Shown: positions 35,154 to 45,003 of the stretch, one piece after another
Layout: the number at the start of each line of letters is the position of its first letter
How positions within the stretch are numbered: position 1 is the first letter of the stretch
Assembly (NCBI GenBank): GCA_029245025.1
Contig: JAQWQC010000006.1
Location: 434,001 to 498,000, forward strand
Direction of reading: 5' to 3'
Origin: Rhodospirillaceae bacterium
GTDB taxonomy: Bacteria; Pseudomonadota; Alphaproteobacteria; Rhodospirillales; Rhodospirillaceae
DNA: 64,000 nucleotides
The notes under the pieces: model-generated
The model's database searches: none
Told to the model about the DNA's origin: nothing
Seen by the model: the letters and a program-made list of their open reading frames with translations, nothing else
Translations under genes and position numbers: made by a program

Positions 35154-37661
35154 CTAAAGCTCGACGGCGACTTGCTCGAGCTCAAAACACTCGATCCGGT
35201 CGCCCACTTGGATGTCTTGGTAATTAGCGAACGCAGCTCCACACTCTGTGCCCTCGCGCACGTCCTTAACATCGTCCTTGAAGCGCTTGAGCTGCGATAG
35301 GTCGCCTTCGTGGATGACCACATCGTCGCGTAACAAGCGCACTTTGCAGCCCTTCTTGATGGTTCCTTCTGTCACTATACAACCGGCCACTTTGCCGACT
35401 TTGGATACGGCAAAGACCTCTTTGATTTCTGCGTAGCCCAAGAAGTTTTCGCGATACTTGGGTGACAATTGTCCAGAGAACACCCCTTTAATGTCGTCTG
35501 CGACGTTATAAATAATCGAGTAATACCGGACGTCGACGTTGTCGCGTTTAGCGATCTCGCGGGCTTGAGAATTTGCCCGGACGTTGAAGCCGATAATCAC
35601 CGCTTTGGATGCAGTTGCCAGTGTCACATCGGATTCATTAATCGGACCGACGGCTCCATGAATGACCTTCACTTGTGAATCTTCGGTGCTGATTTTCTCA
35701 AGCGTGCTTGTCAGCGCTTCGACAGAACCTTGCACGTCAGCCTTGACCACCACAGGAAGATCTTCACTATCGCCAGCCTGAGCCCTGGCAAACATTTGTT
35801 CCATGGTGCTCACGCCGCCCGCTGCTATCGCAGCGCGTGTTTTGCGGACCCTGAAATCCGCGACTTCACGCGCGCGTGCTTCTTCGTCAACGACTATAAA
35901 GTCGTCGCCAGCGTGTGGTGTGCCGTTAAAGCCAAGCACCTCAACAGGCGCAGACGGCAGGGCTGATTTAATTTGTTTGCCTTGATCATTGACCAATGCG
36001 CGTACGCGGCCCCACTCAGATCCGGATACAAAAATGTCGCCAACCTTAAGTGTGCCCCGCTGGACAAGAACGGTCGCGACAGACCCCTTGCCCTTTTCCA
36101 TTTTGGCTTCAATAACCACACCTTCTGCGGCGCGGTCCGGATTGGCTTTGAGGTCTATAAGCTCAGCTTGCAGCTGTATTAATTCCAGCAGTTTGTCTAG
36201 ATTTGTCTTCTGGGTAGCCGACACCTCAACGGTCAAAACTTCACCACCCATTTCCTCAACCACAACTTCATGGCTGAGCAACTCTTGGCGGACCCGGTCA
36301 GGTGATGCCTCTGGCTTATCCATCTTGTTGATCGCCACAATCATCGGCACCTCAGCGGATTGGGCGTGCTTAATCGCCTCAATCGTCTGCGGCATGATGC
36401 CGTCGTCTGCTGCGACGACCAGCACCACAATGTCGGTCGCTTGTGCACCGCGCGCGCGCATAGCCGTAAAGGCTTCGTGACCCGGCGTATCCAGGAAGGT
36501 CAGCTTCTTGTTCTCTGGCAATCGTACCTGATAGGCGCCAATGTGTTGGGTAATGCCGCCTGCTTCTCCGGAGACTACATCAGCTTGACGTAGCGCATCG
36601 AGAAGCGAGGTTTTGCCGTGATCAACATGACCCATAACAGTGACCACAGCTGGTCGCGTTTCTGTTGCATCAGAGTCATCTTGTCCGGCGCTTAGTCCTG
36701 TTAACACATCATCTTCGGACACCCTCTTAATCGAGTGACCAAATTCCTGCGCCACAAGTTCGGCGGTATCGGCATCAATCACTTCATTGATTGTTGCCAT
36801 AATGCCCAGTTTCATAAGAGTTTTGATGACATTGCCTGACCGTTCCGCCATGCGGTTTGAAAATTCTTGAACCGTGATGTTCTCTGGCACCGTAACTTCA
36901 CGCACAATCTTTTCAGACGGCATAGCCGGCTTCTGTTGTTGCATTTGTTTGCGGCGTTCTTTTTCCTGGGCGCGTCGCAATGCCGCCATTGAGCGGCCGC
37001 GCTCGATTTGATCATCACCCTCAAGGGCTGCGGAAATTGTTAACTTGCCAGAGCGGCGGCGTTGCTCTCCACCCTTTTTCGCTGGCTGCTTACCAGGTTT
37101 CGCTTGCTTGCGTTCTTGGCTCTCGCTGCCATCGTCTTTCGCAGCAGGGCGTCTTGTGCGCTCTATCGGCTTATCAGGGTCTGGCGGAATGACTGGCTCT
37201 ATCGGCTCATCAACGACAGCTTCGGTTTCTTCAGAATCGCCTTCTGGGTCTGCCGCTTTTTCTGGCTCGGCTTCCGCATCTTCTTCTTGAGCATTTGCGA
37301 GACGCTGAGCTTCCAGCGCCCTGCGTTCGTCTTCTTCCTTGCGGTCTTCCTCGTCAGCGCGCTTGGCGTCCTGCAAAACCTTAAGACGATGAGCGGTTTC
37401 TTCAGCGCTGAGTTTGCGTTGAACGGCGTCTGCGGCTTCTTCGGCGCTTGCTTTTTTCAGCGTGCCCGGCGCTTGAGATTTAATCTCTTGGAACTTTCCG
37501 TCGGCGCCCATCTCAAATTGGCGTTTGCGCTTACGCTCAACCTGCACCACTTTCGTACGGCCATGCGAAAAGCTCTGACGGACCTGACCAGTCTCTACAG
37601 TCTTTTTCAGTTCAAGCTTGCCCCGACCTAAAGTCAAAGGCTTCTTTGCTTCGTTCGCCAT
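35154..37661 (-). CDS. infB: Translation initiation factor IF-2
   Basis: An 835-residue GTPase that brings initiator tRNA to the 30S subunit. The first roughly 270 residues are charged and low complexity, rich in Ala, Glu, Lys and Arg, with an IF2-N module before it ([22 protein letters not shown]). An IF2 domain with [25 protein letters not shown] follows. The G domain has [15 protein letters not shown] (G1), [10 protein letters not shown] (G2), [10 protein letters not shown] (G3) and [10 protein letters not shown] (G4). Domains II-IV end in [16 protein letters not shown] chose the ATG at 37661; the 33 earlier in-frame codons are not conserved. It sits between ylxR and rbfA. Confidence 0.97.
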   Translation of the reverse strand: MANEAKKPLTLGRGKLELKKTVETGQVRQSFSHGRTKVVQVERKRKRQFEMGADGKFQEIKSQAPGTLKKASAEEAADAVQRKLSAEETAHRLKVLQDAKRADEEDRKEEDERRALEAQRLANAQEEDAEAEPEKAADPEGDSEETEAVVDEPIEPVIPPDPDKPIERTRRPAAKDDGSESQERKQAKPGKQPAKKGGEQRRRSGKLTISAALEGDDQIERGRSMAALRRAQEKERRKQMQQQKPAMPSEKIVREVTVPENITVQEFSNRMAERSGNVIKTLMKLGIMATINEVIDADTAELVAQEFGHSIKRVSEDDVLTGLSAGQDDSDATETRPAVVTVMGHVDHGKTSLLDALRQADVVSGEAGGITQHIGAYQVRLPENKKLTFLDTPGHEAFTAMRARGAQATDIVVLVVAADDGIMPQTIEAIKHAQSAEVPMIVAINKMDKPEASPDRVRQELLSHEVVVEEMGGEVLTVEVSATQKTNLDKLLELIQLQAELIDLKANPDRAAEGVVIEAKMEKGKGSVATVLVQRGTLKVGDIFVSGSEWGRVRALVNDQGKQIKSALPSAPVEVLGFNGTPHAGDDFIVVDEEARAREVADFRVRKTRAAIAAGGVSTMEQMFARAQAGDSEDLPVVVKADVQGSVEALTSTLEKISTEDSQVKVIHGAVGPINESDVTLATASKAVIIGFNVRANSQAREIAKRDNVDVRYYSIIYNVADDIKGVFSGQLSPKYRENFLGYAEIKEVFAVSKVGKVAGCIVTEGTIKKGCKVRLLRDDVVIHEGDLSQLKRFKDDVKDVREGTECGAAFANYQDIQVGDRIECFELEQVAVEL

Positions 37662-37734
37662 ACCGCTCTGTACCATTCTGTTTTGGGAGCCAACGCTCCC
37701 TTTAACTCTTTGACCGTCTTGAGGCGCTACCGCC

Positions 37735-38391
37735 CTATGATGCTGCGTTCCTTGCAACACCCGTATATCGTTTTGCCTCGACCATCAGCGTGTCGGTCAA
37801 TCGATCGGCCCGCAGCCCGACATGCACAGCATAGTCTCTGCCCGTAGCTTGACCCAGTTCCTCGCCGGTGAATGCATCTATCACCAGCGCATCAAGGGCG
37901 AGGCCCATGATTTTACGCCGCCCATCCGCTGCACCATCCGCCGCTTCTAAAATCAACACGGTTTGACCAGTGCTTACTTGAGCGCGGACCTTTTCAAAAC
38001 CGACTGCCACCAACCCAGCACGACGGGCCAGTCCAAGACGATCAAGGCAACGGCGTTTGAGGCCTGCCGCGACCAGAGTCACAAGTTCGTCCGGTGTCGT
38101 CACAGATTGCCGGGCGGCTCTAGAAAACAAACGCTTAGACGCAGCGGTATCTATCATATCTCGCTCAGCCTTCAACCACAAACCCCTACCCGGCAGGCGC
38201 CCGGCAACATCAAAAACAACTGTTTCACTTGGTCCGACAACAAAGCGGAGCAGCTCATTTTTCGGCTTTTGCTCACCGCTAACCAAGCAGCGCCGCAGCG
38301 GCCCTTTGTCCGACACAGACAGAGATTCTGCACTGTCGGCTAGGCGGGCGTCCGGCTTCTCCGTGCCCTGCGATGTTGCAGTAAAGGTCAC
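37735..38391 (-). CDS. ylxR: YlxR (DUF448) RNA-binding protein with L7Ae-like C-terminal part
   Basis: A 218-residue protein. The N-terminal YlxR domain shows [24 protein letters not shown] and [12 protein letters not shown] (about 30-75), a nucleic-acid-binding fold linked to translation and to RNase P in other bacteria. The second half has [20 protein letters not shown] and [20 protein letters not shown], resembling ribosomal protein L7Ae/YlxQ. The two modules are fused, as usual in alphaproteobacteria. The GTG start overlaps the nusA stop by four bases. The gap to infB is 73 bp. Confidence 0.9.
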   Translation of the reverse strand: MTFTATSQGTEKPDARLADSAESLSVSDKGPLRRCLVSGEQKPKNELLRFVVGPSETVVFDVAGRLPGRGLWLKAERDMIDTAASKRLFSRAARQSVTTPDELVTLVAAGLKRRCLDRLGLARRAGLVAVGFEKVRAQVSTGQTVLILEAADGAADGRRKIMGLALDALVIDAFTGEELGQATGRDYAVHVGLRADRLTDTLMVEAKRYTGVARNAAS

Positions 38392-39980
38392 GTTGGCTCC
38401 GCTTCCTCCGCCGCTGCTGAGGCTTCACCCTCACCGTCTTCACCTATGCCCTCTCCGGGTTCATCGTTAAACCAGTGGGCACGTGCGGCCATAATCATGG
38501 TGTTGGCCTCTTCCATGGACATTGATCCAACCCCGAGGATGTCGATGAGCTCGTCTGACGCAAGATCTGCCAAGTCATCACGGGATTTGACGTCGTTTTC
38601 ACCAAGAGTCACCATCATCTCAACGTCTAATCCGTCAATATCTGCGTTGAGCAGGTTTTCTGTAATGCCAAGCTCTGTAAGCTTGGTCATCAGAGCTTGG
38701 TTTTGTTCTTCCAGACGGGCTTGGGCCCGGGCTTTTAGTTCGCCGGCGATCTCTTCATCAAACCCCTCAATTACGGATAACTCGTCGTCCGGAACAAACG
38801 CCACTTCTTCAATAGAGGTAAAACCTTCGGTGACAAGAAGGTGAGCAATCACGTCGTCAACATCGAGTCCATCAATGAACGCCTGGCTACGGCGGTGGAA
38901 TTCTTCTTGGCGGCGCGCGCTTTCTTCATCTTCGGTCAGAATATCAATTGTCCAGCCGGTCAAGTGTGAGGCCAACCGCACATTTTGACCACGACGACCT
39001 ATCGCCAATGACAATTGATCATCAGGCACCACTACTTCAATGCGACCTGAGTCTTCATCAAGAACAACTTTGCTCACTTCAGCAGGGGCGAGACCATTCA
39101 CGACGAATGTCGCGGGGTCCTCATTCCATTGGATGATGTCAATTTTCTCACCCTGGAGTTCCGCAACAACAGCCTGGACACGGCTACCGCGCATCCCGAC
39201 ACAGGCGCCTACAGGGTCGATAGAATTGTCTTTGGATATTACCGCAATCTTGGCGCGGCTACCTGGATCACGCGCTACAGCTTTGATCTCGATGATACCA
39301 TCGTAAATCTCAGGTACTTCTTGGGCGAACAGCATGGCCATGAATTCTGGGCATGTGCGTGACAGGAAAATTTGTGGACCTCGCTGCTCTTCGCGAACAT
39401 CAATGATGTAAGCGCGGACGCGATCGTTATTCTTGAAGTGCTCACGCGGAATCAGCTCATCCCGTCGCAGAAGACCTTCCGCTCGTCCTAGGTCGATGAT
39501 GACGTTGCCAAACTCAACTCGTTTAACTAGACCGTTGACGACTTCGCCCATGCGATCTTTGTATTCTTCAAATTGGCGCGCCCGCTCAGCTTCGCGCACA
39601 CGTTGCACGATAACTTGTTTGGCCAGTTGCGAAGACCCTCGCCCAAAGTCGATTGGTGGCAATGGGTCGACAAGAAACTCACCAACTTCTGCGTCCTTTT
39701 TCTTGCCCGTCGCTTGGTCAAGCGTGAGCTGGATGTTTCCGTCTTCGATGGCTTCTTCGTTCTCTACAACTTCCAGATAGCGGGCCAAGCGAATCTCGCC
39801 GGTCTTGCGGTCGATGGTCGCGCGGATGTCCTGTTCCTGCCCATACTTGGAGCGGCCGGCTTTCTGGAGGGCTTGCTCCATGATCATGAACACTTCCTCG
39901 CGCTCAATCGACTTATCGCGGGCGACGGTGTCAGCGACTGCGATAAGTTCTGGCCGTGGCATGGCTATGCTTTGGGACAT
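38388..39980 (-). CDS. nusA: Transcription termination/antitermination protein NusA
   Basis: A 530-residue elongation factor. Domains in order: N-terminal RNAP-binding (AVADTVARDKSIEREEVFMIMEQAL), S1 (MGEVVNGLVKRVEFGNVIIDLGRAEGLLRRDELIP, about 135-170), KH1 and KH2 (CVGMRGSRVQAVVAELQGEKIDIIQW and AIGRRGQNVRLASHLTGW), then C-terminal acidic repeats with helix-hairpin-helix-like segments (IEEVAFVPDDELSVIEGFDEE; DLASDELIDILG). The tail is acidic and Ala-rich (about 510-530). Placed between rimP (6 bp gap) and ylxR. Confidence 0.97.
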   Translation of the reverse strand: MSQSIAMPRPELIAVADTVARDKSIEREEVFMIMEQALQKAGRSKYGQEQDIRATIDRKTGEIRLARYLEVVENEEAIEDGNIQLTLDQATGKKKDAEVGEFLVDPLPPIDFGRGSSQLAKQVIVQRVREAERARQFEEYKDRMGEVVNGLVKRVEFGNVIIDLGRAEGLLRRDELIPREHFKNNDRVRAYIIDVREEQRGPQIFLSRTCPEFMAMLFAQEVPEIYDGIIEIKAVARDPGSRAKIAVISKDNSIDPVGACVGMRGSRVQAVVAELQGEKIDIIQWNEDPATFVVNGLAPAEVSKVVLDEDSGRIEVVVPDDQLSLAIGRRGQNVRLASHLTGWTIDILTEDEESARRQEEFHRRSQAFIDGLDVDDVIAHLLVTEGFTSIEEVAFVPDDELSVIEGFDEEIAGELKARAQARLEEQNQALMTKLTELGITENLLNADIDGLDVEMMVTLGENDVKSRDDLADLASDELIDILGVGSMSMEEANTMIMAARAHWFNDEPGEGIGEDGEGEASAAAEEAEPT

Positions 39981-39986
39981 TATCTT

Positions 39987-40517
39987 CTACTCACTCTGTG
40001 CGTTTATGTTTTGATGTTGCGGATGTCTTTGCGAATTTTCTGTTTCTGCAATCAGTTCGTCGGTCAGCACGAGCTGAGCACGGTCAAGTTCAGATAAGGG
40101 TAACGAGACAGACTCACCATCAACGACAAGGTTCACGGCGTCATCTGCGGTAAGGCCCTCAAGAACACCGCAATATTTTTTTCGGCCGTTGATGGGGCGT
40201 CGTGTTTGGAGTTTGGCCTCAAACCCAACGTAGGCGTCAAAGTCTTTTGGACGTGTTAAAGGTCTGTCGATACCTGCAGAGCTAACTTCAAGATTGTACG
40301 CGCCTTCCAGAGGGTCGTCGGCCTCGAAGATATCGTTCAGGGTGACGCTAATCACGGTGCAGTCGTCGATGTTGATCAAGCTGCCGTCAGCTCTATCGGC
40401 CATGATTTGCAAAGCGCGCACGCCGCCTTCGCCAGTTACTGCAACGCGCACGACCTCAAAGCCCATTGCTTCTAGGGTCGGTGATATCTTTTCTTCGAGC
40501 CAGGTCAGTCGTTCCAT
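39987..40517 (-). CDS. rimP: Ribosome maturation factor RimP
   Basis: A 176-residue protein required for early 30S assembly. Two domains: the first has LEAMGFEVVRVAVTGEGGVRALQIMADRADGSLINIDDCTVIS, and the second NLEVSSAGIDRPLTRPKDFDAYVGFEAKLQT, a typical RimP signature. Length is normal. It is the first gene of the rimP-nusA-ylxR-infB-rbfA-truB-rpsO-pnp unit; a strong terminator ending the previous unit lies about 50-75 bases upstream, so a promoter should lie in 40518-40565. Confidence 0.95.
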   Translation of the reverse strand: MERLTWLEEKISPTLEAMGFEVVRVAVTGEGGVRALQIMADRADGSLINIDDCTVISVTLNDIFEADDPLEGAYNLEVSSAGIDRPLTRPKDFDAYVGFEAKLQTRRPINGRKKYCGVLEGLTADDAVNLVVDGESVSLPLSELDRAQLVLTDELIAETENSQRHPQHQNINAQSE

Positions 40518-40565
40518 CGCGCTCGCGCTCTGCCTGTCGACGACTCAAGAAACCTATTCCACAAA

Positions 40566-40593
40566 CAAAAAAAAGTGGGCCACCGGCCCACTT
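40566..40593 (-). terminator. Rho-independent terminator after trmB
   Basis: A 9-bp perfect stem AAGTGGGCC (40573-40581) / GGCCCACTT (40585-40593) with the loop ACC. Read on the minus strand it is followed directly by eight or more T residues (40574 down to 40566). It ends the metK-trmB transcript before rimP begins at 40517. Confidence 0.9.
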
Positions 40594-40659
40594 CTCAGGT
40601 CAGTCGACATGTGAAGTTGAGAGGCTCGTATAGTCGAGAAACCGCTTATAAGCAAGGGT

Positions 40660-41373
40660 TTAGCCAGAGGTCCTAAAGAAGTTTAGGTACACGGGGGCCC
40701 GTTCTTCCCGGACCGCTTTTTTCTCATATCGGGTGGAAACCATATCTTTTGGCCGGTTTTGCCAGCTCTCTGGACCGCTGACATCCCACTGAAACGCTCG
40801 GTGGACGGGGATTTGGCGCAGGCACCAGCGGGTATATTCTGGATGATCCGTGGCAATGCGCAGTTCTGCGCCAGGGGTCATGACTCGGGCTAGGTGGTCC
40901 AATGTCAACTGATTTATAAAACGCCGCTTGGCGTGTTTGGCCTTGGGCCAGGGGTCCGGATAAAGCAAAAAGACTCGATCTAGGCAGTTTTCTGCTAATT
41001 TTGGCAGAAATTCGCGGGCGTCGCTGTCCAGAATCCCAATGTTTTCGAGGCTCGCTTCTGTCCGTTTTTTGAGTAATGAGGCGATCCCATTCTCGAAGAT
41101 CTCGGCGCCGATGAAGCCAACGTCCGGGTTTAATTGAGCTTGTGTGGCTAGGTGTTCGCCGCCACCAAAGCCGATTTCGAACCAGACCCGAGTTATGTCC
41201 TCAGAAAATAGGGTTCTGGGATCGAAGGGCTGCTCAAAGACATCTGGATTTATCCTCACGAGCGGTAGGTCGTGAGTTAGTGCGTTTCGCAGGCTGGTGC
41301 GGAGGCGCTTTCCCTTGCGCCGTCCATAGAGGTGAGTGCGATGGGCCTCGGTGTCTAGTTTTGGGTCAGGCAC
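40660..41373 (-). CDS. trmB: tRNA (guanine46-N7)-methyltransferase
   Basis: A 237-residue SAM-dependent enzyme that makes m7G46 in tRNAs. Motifs: [31 protein letters not shown] (SAM-binding motif I), [35 protein letters not shown] (the DPWPKxxHxKRR signature) and [14 protein letters not shown] chose the GTG at 41373, which overlaps the end of metK by eight bases; the frame is open a further 35 codons inside metK without family similarity. A TTG also exists upstream. The terminator at 40566-40593 follows. Confidence 0.92.
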   Translation of the reverse strand: MPDPKLDTEAHRTHLYGRRKGKRLRTSLRNALTHDLPLVRINPDVFEQPFDPRTLFSEDITRVWFEIGFGGGEHLATQAQLNPDVGFIGAEIFENGIASLLKKRTEASLENIGILDSDAREFLPKLAENCLDRVFLLYPDPWPKAKHAKRRFINQLTLDHLARVMTPGAELRIATDHPEYTRWCLRQIPVHRAFQWDVSGPESWQNRPKDMVSTRYEKKAVREERAPVYLNFFRTSG

Positions 41374-42538
41374 CGAACGCAGATTCGAGTGATTCAACCA
41401 GGTCCAGGCGCTCCCATGAGAAACCGCCGCAACCGTCAGCCTCCCGACCAAAGTGGCCATATGCCGCGGTGCGGCCATATATCGGTTTGTTTAAGCCTAA
41501 GTGTTCGCGAATGCCGCGCGGGCTGAGGTCCATCACGTCTTGCAGAACTGTGGCAAGTTTCTCTTCTTCGACCTCACCGGTGCCTTGGGTGTCCACGTAG
41601 ACGGACAGCGGTTTTGGCACGCCGATGGCGTAGGATAATTGGATTAGGCAACGCTGTGCTAAACCAGCGCCAACAATATTCTTTGCCAGATAGCGTGATG
41701 CATAGGCCGCTGATCTGTCCACCTTTGTTGGATCTTTACCCGAGAACGCGCCCCCCCCATGGGGTGCTGCACCACCATAAGTGTCGACGATAATCTTGCG
41801 GCCGGTGAGGCCACAGTCACCATCCGGACCACCGATGACAAACCGCCCCGTCGGATTGACGTAAAAAGCGTCGTCAGGGCACATCCACCCTTCTGGCAAA
41901 ACGCCTTCGACATGCTGGCGGACCATTGATCGAATGGTATCTTGGTCAACATTTGCGCTGTGTTGTGTAGAAACCACGATAGAAGTCGCACCAACTGGCT
42001 TCCCATCGCGATACTGCAGACTAACTTGGCTTTTTGAGTCTGGTCCGAGGAACGGTGCATCACCGGCGTGGCGTGCGTCGGCCAGGGATTTGAGAATCTG
42101 ATGAGAATAATGAACCGGGGCCGGCATCAATTCAGGTGTTTCGGTTACGGCATAGCCGAACATGATGCCTTGATCGCCCGCGCCCTCATCCTTATTGCCT
42201 GCTGAGTCCACACCTACGGCAATGTCTGCAGATTGAGAGTGAACGTGGCAGTCCACGGCCATTTTCTCCCAATGAAACCCATCTTGCTCATAGCCAATGT
42301 CTTTAACTGCTTCTCGAGCAGCGGCGATCATCGCATCTGCATTCACAGAGTCTGGGCCGCGGACCTCACCCGCCAGAACAACCAAGTTGGTCGTGCACAT
42401 GGTCTCCACCGCTACCCGGGCCTGCGGGTCTGCGCTTAAGAACAAATCGACAATTTCGTCGGAGACCCGGTCACTAACCTTATCCGGGTGGCCTTCGGAA
42501 ACGGATTCGCTGGTAAAAACATAGTTAGACAGAGACAC
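41366..42538 (-). CDS. metK: S-adenosylmethionine synthetase
   Basis: A 390-residue enzyme joining ATP and methionine to SAM. Motifs: [24 protein letters not shown] at the N-terminus, the P-loop-like [12 protein letters not shown] near 120, [43 protein letters not shown] near 250-280 and [12 protein letters not shown]-type segment [16 protein letters not shown]. The start is a GTG with AAGGAG eight bases upstream. It lies between the XRE gene (upstream) and trmB (overlapping, downstream). I looked for SAM riboswitches in the 197-bp leader and saw none that I could support. Confidence 0.97.
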   Translation of the reverse strand: MSLSNYVFTSESVSEGHPDKVSDRVSDEIVDLFLSADPQARVAVETMCTTNLVVLAGEVRGPDSVNADAMIAAAREAVKDIGYEQDGFHWEKMAVDCHVHSQSADIAVGVDSAGNKDEGAGDQGIMFGYAVTETPELMPAPVHYSHQILKSLADARHAGDAPFLGPDSKSQVSLQYRDGKPVGATSIVVSTQHSANVDQDTIRSMVRQHVEGVLPEGWMCPDDAFYVNPTGRFVIGGPDGDCGLTGRKIIVDTYGGAAPHGGGAFSGKDPTKVDRSAAYASRYLAKNIVGAGLAQRCLIQLSYAIGVPKPLSVYVDTQGTGEVEEEKLATVLQDVMDLSPRGIREHLGLNKPIYGRTAAYGHFGREADGCGGFSWERLDLVESLESAFGA

Positions 42539-42735
42539 AAATAGGCTCCTTCAACTCACGGCTATTAACGCTATTCTGCTTCAAATGTGCATCGGACGTA
42601 CCGGAACGCCTGGTGTTTTGCAAGTGGGCATGCGAGCTCATGGCGTTTGGTGGCATGTAAAAAACACCCCGCTCTTTATGGTGGGACGTCTTTTTGCTGC
42701 TGACCCTAATTTAGAGGGCTAAAGCCGCACGTTTT

Positions 42736-43230
42736 CTATTCGTCGTCGAGAATTGCGCCTTCGGCTGCAGCTAATGACTTCGCGAGCTCGTAAATACGAC
42801 GCCGCACCTGGGCGTCTGTGATTTTGTAATAGGCACGAACGAGCTCCAAAGTTTCCCGCTTGGTCATAGGGTCGGACTCTTTCTGATCGGGCTCGGCCGT
42901 GCGTTCGGTCAGGTTGCGCGGACTTGCCGCCCGCACATCGTCTTCCATGTCCTCAAAGAAGTAGGACACCGGACAATCAAGCACGCGACTTAAATCCCAT
43001 AACCGGCTGGCCCCAATTCGGTTTGCACCACGCTCGTACTTTTGAACTTGCTGAAATGTTAGACCAATCGCTTCGCCCAATTTTTCCTGGCTTAAACCCA
43101 GCAGTGTGCGCCTCAGCCGCACGCGGCTTCCAACATAAACATCCACAGGGTTCGGTTTCCCAGATGGCATCCGCCCCCGAGAAGACCGGCCAGGCGCCCC
43201 GTTGAGATCTTGTTGTTCTGCAAAACCCAT
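42736..43230 (-). CDS. XRE-family transcriptional regulator upstream of metK
   Basis: A 164-residue regulator with an XRE helix-turn-helix at about 31-90: VGSRVRLRRTLLGLSQEKLGEAIGLTFQQVQKYERGANRIG, then LSRVLDCPVSYFFED. The C-terminus has ETLELVRAYYKITDAQVRRRIYELAKSL. It is a clear paralogue of the regulator at 4672-5154 (same VDV/IDIHVG entry and LELVRAY stretch). I chose the ATG at 43230 after AAGGAG; the frame is open 15 codons further. This regulator-metK order is common in alphaproteobacteria, but its targets are not known to me. A 16-bp inverted repeat lies 90 bp upstream. Confidence 0.88.
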   Translation of the reverse strand: MGFAEQQDLNGAPGRSSRGRMPSGKPNPVDVYVGSRVRLRRTLLGLSQEKLGEAIGLTFQQVQKYERGANRIGASRLWDLSRVLDCPVSYFFEDMEDDVRAASPRNLTERTAEPDQKESDPMTKRETLELVRAYYKITDAQVRRRIYELAKSLAAAEGAILDDE

Positions 43231-43319
43231 TGCCCCGCTCCTTGTTTTTAAGGCTGGGCGAGCGTGATCAAACAATCACGCCATTGTTCAGCCGCTTCTC
43301 CTAATATTACCAACTAAAC

Positions 43320-43335
43320 GTTGTAATACTACAAC
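43320..43335. promoter_or_regulatory. Inverted repeat GTTGTA-N4-TACAAC upstream of the XRE gene
   Basis: Perfect 6-bp arms around ATAC, 90 bp before the start of the XRE regulator at 42736-43230 and 82 bp after the lnt stop. It is suited to be an operator, perhaps for autoregulation by the XRE protein, but there is no second copy near the paralogue to support this. Confidence 0.35.
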
Positions 43336-43416
43336 ACGAAAACAACCCCTCACTAAAAACCCAGAACCACCAGATGGTAGAATAATTTATCCTGTTAACG
43401 CTTCGGTGTTGTTGGT

Positions 43417-45003
43417 TCAGTTGTGTCTCGTGTGTTTTCGGTTCAACCCTGCGCTGCTCAGGACCATGATAAGCGCGATGAAAAGGAACGGCCAATGGCC
43501 GAACCTGGAAAATAGGGTTGCTGGAAGGTGGCCAGGCAATTGACTGTCCAGAATCCCTTTTTCTCCAAGTGTAATTCGGCCAATGACCCGTCCATAGCTA
43601 TCAACGACAGCGCTGATGCCCGTGTTTGCCACCCGCACAACAGGCAAGCCTTCTTCGGCCGCGCGCAGTTGGGCGGCGGCTAAATGTTGGTGTGGCCCAC
43701 TCGACCCTCCAAACCACGCGTCATTGGTGAGATTAAATAACCACGCAGGTCGTTTGTTGCCGCCAGTGACGGCTCCTGGGAAAATCACCTCGTAGCAGAT
43801 CAAGGGACTAAAGGCCGGAAGTCCGGGCAAAGTAATAGAGGTGAGGCCGGACCCTACTGTAAAGCCCGTTCCGCCGGTTAGCTGAGGCAATGGGATTATA
43901 TTTTGCAGCGGCATATATTCGCCAAAAGGAACTAGATGCGTTTTGTCATAAATCGCAGCGACGGTGCCGTTCGGCGTGATGGCAAAAAAACTATTGAACA
44001 CTTGCCGGTCGACCCTATTTCCTAGAATGCGGACTGCTCCTGTTAGGACATATCCATTTTCTGGGGCAGCCTTCGCCGCAGCGGCCAAAGCGCCAGGTGC
44101 TTGGTTTAAAGGAAAAGGAACAGCTGTTTCGGCCCACAACACATGAGTCACTTTGGCTGCATCTTTCGTGCTCATACGAACCTGTTCGAGCACATGGCCT
44201 TCGCGCATTCCGGGTCGCCATTTATCGATCTGCGCAATGTTTGGCTGAACCAAACGCAAAACGACATTAGGAACGTAGGTCGCCTCGTCGGCTGACAGGC
44301 GTGTTGTCCCCCAAGCAGTAAGACCGATCAGTGGCAGATGGCATATCGCAATGACCACGAATGACATGCGTCGCGAGCCACTGAAGAAGAGAATTGAGCT
44401 TGCGCAGGCAGCAAGGACTGTGAAAAGAGACATTCCATACACGCCGACAAGGCTTGCGCCCTGAAGGACTTCGAGAGCGGCAACCCAAACACTGCCAATG
44501 GGATTCCAAGGCAAGCCGGTTAAGAACCAACCCCGCCACCACTCGACCAATGCCCAAACGGCTGCAAAAGCGATCACCAGACAAATCGAACGCACAGTTT
44601 TTATCGCTGGCCAATCATCTTCAGGCCGCGGCAGCAACACACGTATGATCAGAGCAACACAACCGATGTAGAGGCCAAACCCAGCAGCGAGCCCCCCAAT
44701 CGCCGGGGCGGCAAGGGCCGCAAAAGTTTCACTATCAACAAAGAAAGCGTTGCCGATCCAGGCAAAGCTTGTTGCAAAGTGACCGAACCCAAAGGCCCAG
44801 CTAGCAACAAACAATGAGCGTTTTGTTTTGGCTGTTTCGAAGAGCACGAGAAGGGCTGGGAGTGTAATCCACAAAATAGGCCAAAGATGCCATGGCGGCA
44901 TAGCGGTGGTCGTCATCGCGCCGAAACTGAATGCCAAGAATGCTCGGCGAAGCGTGGTCGTTTGCTGTGCTGCGTTTAGCGCCCGCGATATGTTCAGTTT
45001 CAT
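43417..45003 (-). CDS. lnt: Apolipoprotein N-acyltransferase
   Basis: A 528-residue inner-membrane enzyme adding the third acyl chain to lipoproteins. The first roughly 215 residues form several hydrophobic helices (RAFLAFSFGAMTTTAMPP, SWAFGFGHFATSFAWIGNAFF, FAAVWALVEWWRGWFLTGLPWNPIGSVW). The nitrilase-type domain has the triad Glu in VLWAETAVPFPL, Lys in IYDKTHLVPFGEYMP and Cys in SPLICYEVIFP. A last membrane segment is near the C-terminus. It overlaps the CorC-type gene by four bases. The window also encodes likely substrates, including the LpoA-like and I78 lipoproteins. Confidence 0.95.
   Translation of the reverse strand: MKLNISRALNAAQQTTTLRRAFLAFSFGAMTTTAMPPWHLWPILWITLPALLVLFETAKTKRSLFVASWAFGFGHFATSFAWIGNAFFVDSETFAALAAPAIGGLAAGFGLYIGCVALIIRVLLPRPEDDWPAIKTVRSICLVIAFAAVWALVEWWRGWFLTGLPWNPIGSVWVAALEVLQGASLVGVYGMSLFTVLAACASSILFFSGSRRMSFVVIAICHLPLIGLTAWGTTRLSADEATYVPNVVLRLVQPNIAQIDKWRPGMREGHVLEQVRMSTKDAAKVTHVLWAETAVPFPLNQAPGALAAAAKAAPENGYVLTGAVRILGNRVDRQVFNSFFAITPNGTVAAIYDKTHLVPFGEYMPLQNIIPLPQLTGGTGFTVGSGLTSITLPGLPAFSPLICYEVIFPGAVTGGNKRPAWLFNLTNDAWFGGSSGPHQHLAAAQLRAAEEGLPVVRVANTGISAVVDSYGRVIGRITLGEKGILDSQLPGHLPATLFSRFGHWPFLFIALIMVLSSAGLNRKHTRHN

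Noticed and set aside
37062-37631. Long plus-strand frame opposite the infB N-terminus
   Set aside because: Mirror of the low-complexity coding of infB; hydrophobic/Phe-rich with no start signals.
42665-42683. Possible terminator after the XRE gene (CACC...GGTG with T6 on the minus strand)
   Set aside because: Only a 4-bp stem; too weak to call.
42539-42735. SAM riboswitch in the metK leader
   Set aside because: I could not fit any SAM riboswitch consensus (SAM-II, SAM/SAH type) to the sequence.
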